Shown: positions 1 to 5,947, counted from the first letter of the stretch. The stretch: 5,947 bases of DNA from Calditrichaceae bacterium (GCA_024763405.1 JANTFQ010000153.1:1-5947), one strand, 5' to 3'. Notes: generated from the sequence alone by a model not told the origin. Translations and numbers: made by a program.

Positions 1-1104
1 GCCGGAACACTGATTTCGGCGGTATTGTTCATCTTCAGGCAAAAGTGGCGGACCTCCATCAACCGCTTTGCGGAAGCCATGACTTTGTTCGCGGTTATTT
101 GCGCACTGGTTTTCCCCGGCATTCATGTGGGGCGTGTCTGGATGGCGTATTTTATGTTTCCCATTCCGAACCAGATGGATATGTGGCCGAATTTCCGTAG
201 TCCGTTATTGTGGGATGTGTTTGCCGTGGGTACTTACTTTACGGTTTCGCTCATGTTTTGGTACACCGGTTTAATCCCGGACTTAGCCACTTTACGCGAC
301 CGCGCTAAAGTGCGTTTTCGCAAAATAATGCTCGGTATTTTTTCGCTGGGCTGGAGAGGCGGTAATAAACAATGGAAGCATTATGAACTCGCCTACCTGT
401 TGTTGGCCGGTTTGTCCACTCCGCTGGTACTGTCTGTGCATAGTGTGGTAAGTACGGATTTCGCAACGGCAGTTATTCCGGGATGGCATACCACTATTTT
501 CCCACCTTATTTTGTGGCTGGTGCTATTTTCTCCGGGTTTGCCATGGTGCTGACTTTAGCCATTATTGCCCGAAAGATTTATGGACTGGAGCATATTTTA
601 ACCATCCGCCATTTCGAGAAAATGAATATGGTGATTATGGTCACCGGAATGATGGTAGGCTACGCCTATAGTATGGAATTTTTTATCGCCTGGTACAGCG
701 GTAACGAGTACGAAACCTTTGCCTTTTTGAATCGCGCCTTCGGCCAGTATGCCTGGGCCTACTGGATTATGATTACCTGTAATGTGTTTATCCCGCAGTT
801 GTTCTGGTTTAAAAAAATCCGTACCAATATTCCGGCTATGTTTGTAATTTCAATCTTTGTAAATATCGGTATGTGGTTCGAACGATTTGTTATTACGGTA
901 ACCTCCCTTGCTAATGATTTTCTGCCGTCGAGCTGGGATTATTTTAGTCCCACCATTTTCGATATCAGTATGCTGGTTGGTTCTTTTGGATTGTTCTTCA
1001 GCCTCTTCCTGCTCTTTATCCGTTTTCTGCCAATGGTTTCAATGGCGGAAATTAAAGGGGTGTTGCCGCAGGCGGATCCGCACTATTACCGAAACCATGA
1101 ATAA
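1..1104 (+). CDS. actC: ActC, NrfD-like quinol-side membrane subunit of Alternative Complex III (5' end missing)
   Basis: ActC is the large NrfD-family integral membrane subunit of ACIII. It docks the iron-sulfur protein ActB and helps form the quinol oxidation site in the cytoplasmic membrane. The reading frame is open from base 1, so the gene starts upstream; the TTG at 25 is not a real start. The visible 367 residues carry about eight hydrophobic helices. Family hallmarks, numbered from the first codon of the window, are the RQKWRTSINR loop (13-22), FPGIHVGR (38-45), HSVVSTDF (147-154), GWHTTIFPPYF (161-171), SMEFFIAWYSGNEYE (224-238) and the C-terminal PMVSMAEIKGVLP (344-356). Known ActC proteins are roughly 450-490 residues, so I estimate about 100 residues are missing. 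The stop codon lies 11 bases before the ActD start, consistent with one operon. Family and complex assignment is firm because actD, actE and actF follow in order; the related NrfD/PsrC proteins lack this neighbourhood. Confidence 0.95.
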   Translation, partial: AGTLISAVLFIFRQKWRTSINRFAEAMTLFAVICALVFPGIHVGRVWMAYFMFPIPNQMDMWPNFRSPLLWDVFAVGTYFTVSLMFWYTGLIPDLATLRDRAKVRFRKIMLGIFSLGWRGGNKQWKHYELAYLLLAGLSTPLVLSVHSVVSTDFATAVIPGWHTTIFPPYFVAGAIFSGFAMVLTLAIIARKIYGLEHILTIRHFEKMNMVIMVTGMMVGYAYSMEFFIAWYSGNEYETFAFLNRAFGQYAWAYWIMITCNVFIPQLFWFKKIRTNIPAMFVISIFVNIGMWFERFVITVTSLANDFLPSSWDYFSPTIFDISMLVGSFGLFFSLFLLFIRFLPMVSMAEIKGVLPQADPHYYRNHE

Positions 1105-1110
1105 AGAGGA
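1105..1110 (+). promoter_or_regulatory. Ribosome binding site that decides the actD start
   Basis: AGAGGA lies five bases before the ATG at 1116. A second in-frame ATG at 1110 overlaps the last base of this purine run, leaving no spacer. The ATG at 1116 is therefore the better start and removes two residues from the longest possible reading frame. Confidence 0.6.
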
Positions 1111-1115
1111 TGCAA

Positions 1116-1658
1116 ATGAAAAGTGGAAAAATAGAAGGTGTAATTGCCGAATTTGATAATCCTGCCGCCTTAATAGACGCCGCTGAAAAGATGCGTGATT
1201 CGGAGTATACAAAATTTGATTGTCACTCACCGTTTCCCATTCATGGCATGGATGCGGCGATGGGGGAGAAACGTTCCATACTGGGATGGATTGTGGCCCC
1301 GGTGGCCTTTTCGATGGTTCTGTTCGGATTTCTGTTCGAAGGCTGGACCAGTACGATTGCCTATCCGCTTGTCATATCCGGAAAGCCCCTGTTCAGTTAC
1401 CAGGCCTATGGCGCTATCGCCTTTGCCCTGATGGTGCTTACTTCTGCCGGCACTTCTTTGTTTGGCATGCTGGCCCTGAATAAGCTGCCCCGTTTTCATC
1501 ACCCGGTATTTTACTCGGATCGCTTTGCAAAGGTAACCGATGATGCCTTTTTTGTTAGTATCGAAGCCAGGGATGCGAAGTTTGATGAAAAAGAAACCGT
1601 CGCGTTTTTAAAATCTATCGGCGGCCGTGAAATTGAATTATTAATTGCAGATGATTGA
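1116..1658 (+). CDS. actD: ActD, DUF3341 membrane subunit of Alternative Complex III
   Basis: ActD is a small membrane subunit of ACIII, in the DUF3341 family, which packs against ActC/ActF; it binds no redox cofactor. The 180-residue product has the family layout. A soluble ferredoxin-like N-terminal part begins KIEGVIAEFDNP and runs through the signature DCHSPFPIHGMD (35-46). Two transmembrane helices follow at about 55-76 and 97-118. Next comes the LPRFHHPVF segment (124-132), then a cytoplasmic tail with a second alpha/beta unit ending in REIELL. Family members are usually about 170-200 residues, so it looks complete. The start at 1116 was chosen for its AGAGGA ribosome site; 1110 is the alternative. 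It sits 11 bases after actC and ends 7 bases before the preferred actE start, so translation is probably coupled. Confidence 0.94.
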   Translation: MKSGKIEGVIAEFDNPAALIDAAEKMRDSEYTKFDCHSPFPIHGMDAAMGEKRSILGWIVAPVAFSMVLFGFLFEGWTSTIAYPLVISGKPLFSYQAYGAIAFALMVLTSAGTSLFGMLALNKLPRFHHPVFYSDRFAKVTDDAFFVSIEARDAKFDEKETVAFLKSIGGREIELLIADD

Positions 1659-1665
1659 GAGCAGA

Positions 1666-2307
1666 ATGATGGGACACAGAAAACAAGGCGTTATCAGATT
1701 ACTGGGTATTCTTTTCGCAGTGGTATCTATATTAATAGTAATAGGCTGTAAACAGGGGGCGGTATCGGAAAAGCCGCCCATTCATTTCAATCCGAATATG
1801 GACAGCCAGGAGCGCTATGACGCCCAGGCGGCCAGTCGATTTTTTGCGGATGGGATGGTAAACCGTATGCCGGTAAAAGGAACCGTTGCGTTGAGTGAAG
1901 GCTACGAGGATACAGAGTTCTATTTTGGCAAGACCGCGGACGGCAAAGTGCTAAAAAAAGCCCCCGTACCATTTACAGCGGAGGTTTTAAAAAGAGGACA
2001 AAAACGTTTTAATATCTATTGCGCCCCCTGTCATGGCCGTACAGGAAATGCGAAGGGAATTGTAGTAAACCGCGGATTTCTGCCGCCGCCCGATTTTCAT
2101 ACGGATAAAGTCCGTAATTATCCCGATGGTCATATTTTTGATGTTATCAGTAATGGGTTCCGGAATATGCCGTCGTATAAACATCAGATTCCGGTGGCGG
2201 ACCGCTGGAAAATTGTCGCCTATGTACGGGCTCTGCAGCGTTCTCAGAATGCCAGTGCGCAGGATGTACCAGAAGAGAAGCGCGCAAAACTGGCCTTAGA
2301 GAAATAA
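1666..2307 (+). CDS. actE: ActE, monohaem c-type cytochrome lipoprotein of Alternative Complex III
   Basis: ActE is the monohaem cytochrome c subunit of ACIII, anchored by lipid on the periplasmic face; it passes electrons between the complex and its acceptor. Numbered from the ATG at 1666 (213 residues), there is a hydrophobic signal segment (about 9-27) ending in the lipobox VIGC, with Cys28 as the likely lipidated residue. The conserved ActE stretch FNPNMDSQERYDAQ begins near 41, followed by RMPVKGTVA (67-75). The haem c site is CAPCH (119-123), and Met168 in RNMPSY is the probable distal ligand. The C-terminal helix WKIVAYVRALQ (181-191) is typical of cytochrome c folds. The start is uncertain: in-frame TTG 1645, ATG 1651, ATG 1666 and ATG 1669 all exist. 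GAGAG at 1657-1661 favours 1666 or 1669, whereas 1651 would overlap actD by 8 bases. Confidence 0.94.
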   Translation: MMGHRKQGVIRLLGILFAVVSILIVIGCKQGAVSEKPPIHFNPNMDSQERYDAQAASRFFADGMVNRMPVKGTVALSEGYEDTEFYFGKTADGKVLKKAPVPFTAEVLKRGQKRFNIYCAPCHGRTGNAKGIVVNRGFLPPPDFHTDKVRNYPDGHIFDVISNGFRNMPSYKHQIPVADRWKIVAYVRALQRSQNASAQDVPEEKRAKLALEK

Positions 2308-2328
2308 TGCTTTAAAAATATTTTATAC

Positions 2329-2355
2329 GCCGTGTCCGCTTTAAGAAGGAACGGC
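2329..2355 (+). promoter_or_regulatory. Hairpin in the actE-actF spacer
   Basis: In the 80-base gap between actE and actF, GCCGTGTCC (2329-2337) can pair with GGAACGGC (2348-2355). This gives eight base pairs with one bulged G and a 10-base loop. No T-run follows, so a rho-independent terminator is unlikely. It could be an RNA-processing or mRNA-stability element that sets ActE and ActF levels apart, or it could be chance. The ribosome site for actF, GAGAG at 2379-2383, lies outside it. Confidence 0.35.
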
Positions 2356-2387
2356 ATAAACTACTAACAGGAAATATTGAGAGACTT

Positions 2388-3572
2388 ATGAAATTTGATG
2401 CGGCTGCTTTTAAATTAACGGACTTAAATTCTGTGCAGGTTCGATCTTTAGGGATCGGTGTTTTGGGCCTGCTGCTCACAGTAATCGGTTATTTTGCAAA
2501 AACAGAACAATTCTTTTTTTCCTATTTAACCGCCTATCTCTTTTGGGTGTCAATTGCCCTGGGGGCGTTGTTTTTGGTGCTTCTTTTTCATTTAACGGGG
2601 ACGGTGTGGGGTGTTACAATTCGCCGGATTCTGGAAACGTTAATGAAGATTCTGCCCTGGATGGCCGTCTTTTTTATTCCGGTTCTTCTTGGTTCACACC
2701 ATTTATATGAATGGTCACATGTGGATGTGGCCGCGGCCGATCCTATTCTTTCCAAGAAAATGGGCTATCTGAATATTACGTTTTTTACCATCCGTTCCGC
2801 CTTTTATTTTGTGGTTTGGTATCTGATTGCCGCTAAGCTGTATAAAACTTCTCTTGCCATGGATTCGGGTGCGAAGATTGAGCATATTAAAACGATGAAA
2901 AAAGTAAGTGCGCCGGGTATGATTCTCTTTGCCCTGACTACGACCTTTGCTTCCTTCGACTGGATTATGTCCTTGTATCCGCACTGGTACTCCACAATTT
3001 TCGGACTCTATTTTTTCTCAGGCGGATTGGTCGGCGCATTGACGCTCGTGATTGTAATCGGTCTCTATATGAATAAACGCGGGGTGATGGATTCTGTGAT
3101 TACAGTGGAACATTACCATGATCTGGCGAAATTTACGTTTGGTTTTATCATCTTTTGGGCCTATATGGGATTTTCCCAGTATCTGCTTATCTGGTATGCA
3201 AATATTCCCGAAGAGACAATCTTTTATCTGGATCGCTGGCGTGGTACCTGGCCCATCATCACAATGACTATCGTCTTCGGCCACTTTTTAATTCCGTTTG
3301 TCGGCCTGCTAAGCCGCGGTTCAAAACGTAATTTTACGTATTTGAAATATATGGCAGTTTTTATACTCATAATGCACTGGGTGGATATCTTTTGGATGGT
3401 GATGCCGGTTCTTCATAAAACGGGTCTGCGTTTCTGTATTTTTGATTTTACCGCAATGGCCGGAATCGGCGGAATTTTTATGTGGTTGTTTTGGAAACAA
3501 CTCGGAAAGCATGCGGCCGTGCCTATGGGCGATCCCAAGTTAGAAGAATCCTTAAATCACCATAATCCTTAA
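2388..3572 (+). CDS. actF: ActF, second quinol-type membrane subunit of Alternative Complex III
   Basis: ActF is the second large polytopic subunit of ACIII, distantly related to ActC, and forms part of the membrane core through which proton movement is thought to be linked to quinol oxidation. The 394-residue product is the usual length and has about ten hydrophobic helices, starting with residues 20-36 and 44-68. Signatures are GSHHLYEWSH (102-111), FASFDWIMSLYPHWYST (187-203), HYHDLAKFTFGFIIFWAYM (242-260), the loop WYANIPEE (269-276) and LDRW near 281. The HWYSTIFG and WYANIPEE segments occupy the same relative places as GWHTTIFPP and WYSGNEYE in ActC. A weak ribosome site, GAGAG, precedes the ATG by four bases. 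A run of seven T (2514-2520) lies inside the gene. In Rhodothermus-type loci, oxidase genes follow actF; here a small lipoprotein follows after 13 bases. Confidence 0.95.
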   Translation: MKFDAAAFKLTDLNSVQVRSLGIGVLGLLLTVIGYFAKTEQFFFSYLTAYLFWVSIALGALFLVLLFHLTGTVWGVTIRRILETLMKILPWMAVFFIPVLLGSHHLYEWSHVDVAAADPILSKKMGYLNITFFTIRSAFYFVVWYLIAAKLYKTSLAMDSGAKIEHIKTMKKVSAPGMILFALTTTFASFDWIMSLYPHWYSTIFGLYFFSGGLVGALTLVIVIGLYMNKRGVMDSVITVEHYHDLAKFTFGFIIFWAYMGFSQYLLIWYANIPEETIFYLDRWRGTWPIITMTIVFGHFLIPFVGLLSRGSKRNFTYLKYMAVFILIMHWVDIFWMVMPVLHKTGLRFCIFDFTAMAGIGGIFMWLFWKQLGKHAAVPMGDPKLEESLNHHNP

Positions 3573-3573
3573 C

Positions 3574-3580
3574 AGGTGGA
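3574..3580 (+). promoter_or_regulatory. Strong ribosome binding site of the small lipoprotein gene
   Basis: AGGTGGA lies five bases before the ATG at 3586 and is the best Shine-Dalgarno match in the window. It starts two bases after the actF stop codon. This supports the short downstream frame as a real, well-translated gene in the same transcript. Confidence 0.65.
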
Positions 3581-3585
3581 ACACA

Positions 3586-3840
3586 ATGAAAAAGAATCTT
3601 AAAATAACCGGAATCAGTTTAATCCTGTTAATGCTTCTCTTTATGGGGTGTGCTTCGGATACATCTGATCAATCGGCTCAAACTGAGACGGCAGATGTTA
3701 AGAAGATCAGTATTCAGGAACTGCATAGCCAGGAAGACAAGATTTTAACTTCCTATGCGCTGCTTGATGCTAAAAAAGGGATTTACCGTATTCCCATCTC
3801 TAAAGCGATGGAGCTGATTGCCGCAGAAGTCGCTGAGTAA
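3586..3840 (+). CDS. Small lipoprotein with a C-terminal RIPI...AMELIA motif, function unknown
   Basis: I cannot name a characterised family for this 84-residue protein. It has a basic N-terminus (MKKNLK), a hydrophobic segment at about 7-20 and a lipobox-like FMGC, with Cys22 as the likely lipid anchor. A polar linker rich in Ser, Thr, Asp and Gln (23-37) follows. The short C-terminal part (about 41-84) reads LTSYALLDAKKGIYRIPI (54-71) and then AMELIAAE (74-81). From memory, not a search, similar tails of the form YGWVDxxxGxxRIPIxxAMELxAE occur in small proteins beside cytochrome oxidase, SCO or ACIII genes of several phyla. With no soluble domain other than this tail, it probably acts as a membrane-tethered peptide that binds a partner, either a subunit or an assembly factor of ACIII or the linked oxidase. 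The strong ribosome site, 13-base gap after actF and 5-base gap before the next gene mark it as an operon member. Confidence 0.82.
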   Translation: MKKNLKITGISLILLMLLFMGCASDTSDQSAQTETADVKKISIQELHSQEDKILTSYALLDAKKGIYRIPISKAMELIAAEVAE

Positions 3841-3845
3841 TAGCG

Positions 3846-4553
3846 ATGGAACTGGACCTGATAGGCGTTTTCCTGATGGGGCTCGCCGGGGGATTCAGCC
3901 ATTGTGTGGGGATGTGCGGCGGATTTGTGCTGACCTACAGTTTAAAAGTCAATGAAAATGACTTTATTGAAACGCCTACTTTCTGGCAGCGCTTAAGTCC
4001 GCATCTTTTATACAGCACCGGCCGGATTTTAAGTTATATGCTTATCGGTAATGTTTTGGGATTGGTTGGAAATGCGCTAAGTGTTGTTTTTGCGGTGCGC
4101 CATTTTCAGGGCGGTTTGTCCATAATCGCCGGAATTGTAATGGTTTTTATGGGACTGGATTTGGCGGGATTAATTCCGAATATGGCGCCGAATTCCTTCC
4201 CGGGGTTTAATCCTTTTAAAGGACTGGTTTCAGCGCTCTTTAACAAAGTGAAACGCAATAATATCCTGGGACTCGGATTTGTCCTTGGATTTGTTCCCTG
4301 TGGTCTGGTTTACACAGCCGGGGCGAAAGCGGTAGCCACGGGAAGCCTGGCGGGCGGAATGCTGACCATGCTGGTGTTTGGAATTTCTACCATGCCGGCT
4401 ATGGTACTGACCGGAATGATTAGCGGAAGGATACCGCTAACATTACGCAGCCGTCTCTATAAACTGGCTGCTTTACTGGCGGCGGGTTTGGGTGTACTGA
4501 CCGTATTGCGGGGCATAGACACCTTGGGGCTGCTGCACATTTACTGGCTATAA
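3846..4553 (+). CDS. SafE/UreH-like membrane protein, probable copper-handling factor for oxidase assembly
   Basis: This 235-residue protein belongs to the group often labelled sulfite exporter TauE/SafE or UreH-like, which shares a fold with the DsbD/CcdA membrane domain. It has about six hydrophobic helices. The first holds the family signature SHCVGMCGGF (18-27; Cys20, Cys24), and a second conserved turn reads GFVPCGLVYTAG (148-159; Cys152). Paired cysteines in helices like these fit metal or thiol chemistry better than sulfite export. Homologues commonly accompany ccoI/ccoS/ccoN genes, so a role in copper supply to a cbb3-type oxidase is inferred from context; substrate and direction are not shown by the sequence. 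The start at 3846 fits the family, whose members begin a few residues before the HCxGMC helix. Its Shine-Dalgarno is weak, so translation is probably coupled to the lipoprotein gene, which ends five bases upstream. Confidence 0.88.
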   Translation: MELDLIGVFLMGLAGGFSHCVGMCGGFVLTYSLKVNENDFIETPTFWQRLSPHLLYSTGRILSYMLIGNVLGLVGNALSVVFAVRHFQGGLSIIAGIVMVFMGLDLAGLIPNMAPNSFPGFNPFKGLVSALFNKVKRNNILGLGFVLGFVPCGLVYTAGAKAVATGSLAGGMLTMLVFGISTMPAMVLTGMISGRIPLTLRSRLYKLAALLAAGLGVLTVLRGIDTLGLLHIYWL

Positions 4554-4597
4554 GTCCCGCAGCATCTGGGCCCGGGTAGAGTTTATAGAATTAGCTC

Positions 4598-4621
4598 ATT
4601 AATAGAATAAAATTCATTAAT
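4598..4621. promoter_or_regulatory. AT-rich quasi-palindrome upstream of the copper ATPase gene
   Basis: In the 90-base spacer before the ATPase, ATTAAT-A-GAAT (4598-4608) is followed after AAA by ATTC-ATTAAT (4612-4621). These arms are inverted copies apart from one extra A at 4604. The 8-mer TCATTAAT is also repeated directly at 4596-4603 and 4614-4621, 18 bases apart. The element ends 22 bases before the ATG. This arrangement could be an operator overlapping a promoter, but the match to known FNR, CRP or Fur boxes is poor and no convincing -35/-10 pair was found. Confidence 0.35.
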
Positions 4622-4643
4622 TTGTACTTGGCGTAAAAACAGT

Positions 4644-5947
4644 ATGGAAGCAATTCAGGAAATAAACATTAAGACAACGGGGCAGAAGCAATCCTGCTAC
4701 CATTGCGGGGATTCGTGTCCGAATTCAAATATCCGTATTGGTGAAAAGGTGTTTTGCTGCAATGGTTGTAAAATGGTGTATGAATTGCTGGAATCCAACG
4801 AAATGTGTGATTATTATAATTACGCGGAGGCGCCCGGCACTACCCCTGCCGAAGCCGGAATCAAAACAAAGTTTAAATATCTCGAAGATGAAGAAATACG
4901 GCGGAAACTGGTAAATTTCAGTGACGGAAACACGGCCAGTGTAACCTTTTATGTCCCCTCCATGCATTGCAGTTCTTGTGTTTGGCTGTTGGAAAATCTG
5001 GTGCGTCTCAATCCTCTTATTCATTCTTCGCGGGTTAATTATCTTAAAAAAGAAGTGCAAATTACCTTTGAGGAAACGGCTTCTACGCTGCGCCAACTGG
5101 CCGAACTCTTAACGTCTCTGGGGTACGAGCCGCAGATTAACCTGGATAGTTTAGAACGAAAAGCCGAAAAGACACTGGACCGCGATCTCTACTTAAAAAT
5201 TGGTGTGGCCGGTTTCTGTTTTATCAATATTATGATGTTTCATTTTCCGGAATATCTTGCCGGAGGCAAAGAAATTGAAATTGGTATCCGTAATTTCTTT
5301 AACTATCTGAGTGTTGCCTTGTCCCTGCCGGTGCTTTTGTACAGCAGTCAGGATTATTTTAAATCGGCCTGGTCGGCTTTCCGTTCCCGGGTCATTAATA
5401 TGGATGTCCCCATTTCACTCGGTGTTATTACGCTGTTTACCCGAAGTGTATACGAAATATTCAGTGGCAGCGGCGCCGGATATATGGATTCTTTTACCGG
5501 ACTCATTTTCCTGCTGCTTGTTGGTAAAATCTTCGAGAAGAAAACCTACGATTCACTCTCATTCGAACGTGGTTATAAATCTTATTTTCCTGTTTCCGCC
5601 GCCAAAAAGACAGCAGAGGGTGAAACAAGCGTTCCTCTGGAAAGCTTAGTCCCCGGTGACCGTATCCTGATTCGCAGTCAGGAACTCATTCCGGCCGATT
5701 CTGTTTTAATCCGTGGCAGCGCATTAATTGATTACAGTTTTGTGACGGGGGAGTCGCAGCCGGTCGAAAAACAATCGGGTGATATTATTTATGCCGGAGG
5801 GAAGCAAACCGCCGGGATGCTGGAACTGGATGTGATTAAACCGGTCAACCAGAGTTATCTGACCGAACTTTGGAACGACGAAGCCTTTACCAAACCGGTT
5901 CACAGCCGCATTACCTCAGCCGCAGACAAAATGAGCCGTTATTTTAC
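4644..5947 (+). CDS. ccoI: CcoI/FixI-type copper-translocating P1B-type ATPase (3' end missing)
   Basis: CcoI-type ATPases use ATP to move copper across the cytoplasmic membrane and are needed to load the haem-copper centre of cbb3 oxidases. The first 434 residues are present and the frame is still open at the window end. A cysteine-rich extension has CYHCGDSC (18-25) and FCCNGC (37-42), resembling the metal-binding domain found before HMA in this subgroup. The HMA domain with MHCSSC (107-112) follows. Four hydrophobic segments lie at about 184-205, 220-236, 253-272 and 282-300. MDVPISLGV (253-261), GYMDSFTGL near 279-287 and SFERGYKSYFP near 309-319 match the FixI-like group. The actuator domain has VTGES (Thr368-Ser371). 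The CPC helix, DKTGT phosphorylation site and nucleotide domain would lie downstream, so metal selectivity is inferred. ATG 4644 is the only plausible start, since TAA lies in frame at 4608; no clear Shine-Dalgarno precedes it, only an A-rich leader. Confidence 0.93.
   Translation, partial: MEAIQEINIKTTGQKQSCYHCGDSCPNSNIRIGEKVFCCNGCKMVYELLESNEMCDYYNYAEAPGTTPAEAGIKTKFKYLEDEEIRRKLVNFSDGNTASVTFYVPSMHCSSCVWLLENLVRLNPLIHSSRVNYLKKEVQITFEETASTLRQLAELLTSLGYEPQINLDSLERKAEKTLDRDLYLKIGVAGFCFINIMMFHFPEYLAGGKEIEIGIRNFFNYLSVALSLPVLLYSSQDYFKSAWSAFRSRVINMDVPISLGVITLFTRSVYEIFSGSGAGYMDSFTGLIFLLLVGKIFEKKTYDSLSFERGYKSYFPVSAAKKTAEGETSVPLESLVPGDRILIRSQELIPADSVLIRGSALIDYSFVTGESQPVEKQSGDIIYAGGKQTAGMLELDVIKPVNQSYLTELWNDEAFTKPVHSRITSAADKMSRYF

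Noticed and set aside
2514..2520. Run of seven T in actF, considered as a frameshift or phase-variation site
   Set aside because: The frame is intact on both sides and encodes a plausible FFF in a hydrophobic region; seven T is common in such genes.
3835..3843. Tandem stop codons TAA-TAG at the end of the small lipoprotein gene, considered as a sign of readthrough into the next gene
   Set aside because: The two stops are adjacent in the same frame and simply end translation; the next gene starts at 3846 in its own right with a family-typical N-terminus.
4556..4576. GC-rich segment after the SafE-like gene considered as a rho-independent terminator
   Set aside because: Only about four base pairs (CCCG/CGGG) can form around it, the GGGCCC palindrome is too short for a loop, and no T-run follows.
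4603..4608. TAGAAT considered as a -10 promoter element for ccoI
   Set aside because: No acceptable -35 hexamer lies 16-18 bases upstream, and the AT-rich region offers several equal matches.
4725..5096. A 123-codon open frame on the minus strand inside the copper ATPase gene
   Set aside because: It lies wholly antisense to the well-supported ATPase frame, across the cysteine-rich and HMA domains, and its product shows no recognisable domain; it is a shadow.
5311..5649. A 112-codon plus-strand open frame within the copper ATPase gene
   Set aside because: It is out of frame with the ATPase, whose frame here encodes conserved motifs (MDVPISLGV, SFERGYKSYFP); the alternative product is low-complexity and Cys/Pro/Arg-rich.

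Overview
The window is a compact, single-direction (+ strand) block of respiratory genes, with both ends cut inside a gene. Four consecutive genes are the membrane, haem and quinol-side subunits of Alternative Complex III (ACIII), a quinol:electron-acceptor oxidoreductase that replaces the cytochrome bc1 complex. They are actC (5' end missing), actD, actE and actF, in the canonical order. The missing start of actC, and presumably actA and actB, lie upstream of base 1.

Behind actF come three genes of a different kind. The first (3586-3840) is an 84-residue lipoprotein that I cannot assign to a characterised family, but it ends in a distinctive GIYRIPI...AMELIA motif. The second (3846-4553) is a small polytopic protein of the SafE/UreH-like group, with an HCxGMCGG motif. 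After a 90-base AT-rich gap, the third (4644 to the window end, 3' end missing) is a copper P1B-type ATPase of the CcoI/FixI type, with a cysteine-rich N-terminal extension, an HMA domain with CxxC, and the actuator TGES. SafE-like proteins and CcoI are usually found with maturation genes for cbb3-type cytochrome oxidase, so the locus joins a quinol:cytochrome c oxidoreductase to copper delivery for a terminal oxidase. No oxidase structural gene is visible here.

The joint picture, part inference, is as follows. Quinol is oxidised at ACIII (ActC/ActF membrane subunits plus the unseen ActB). Electrons pass through ActA/ActE c-type haems to a haem-copper oxidase, whose copper centre is supplied through the SafE-like protein and CcoI. 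The small lipoprotein may be an accessory of either complex.

The organism is a Gram-negative-type bacterium with mid-range GC, two lipoproteins with lipoboxes and an aerobic or microaerobic respiratory chain. The ACIII gene order and the particular N-terminus of the copper ATPase resemble the Bacteroidota/Ignavibacteria/Calditrichota (FCB) side of the tree. This is an impression from remembered sequences, not a search result.

No RNA gene, CRISPR array, insertion sequence or clear rho-independent terminator was seen. The only non-coding stretches of note are the 80-base actE-actF gap, which holds a hairpin, and the 90-base gap before the ATPase, which holds an AT-rich quasi-palindrome.
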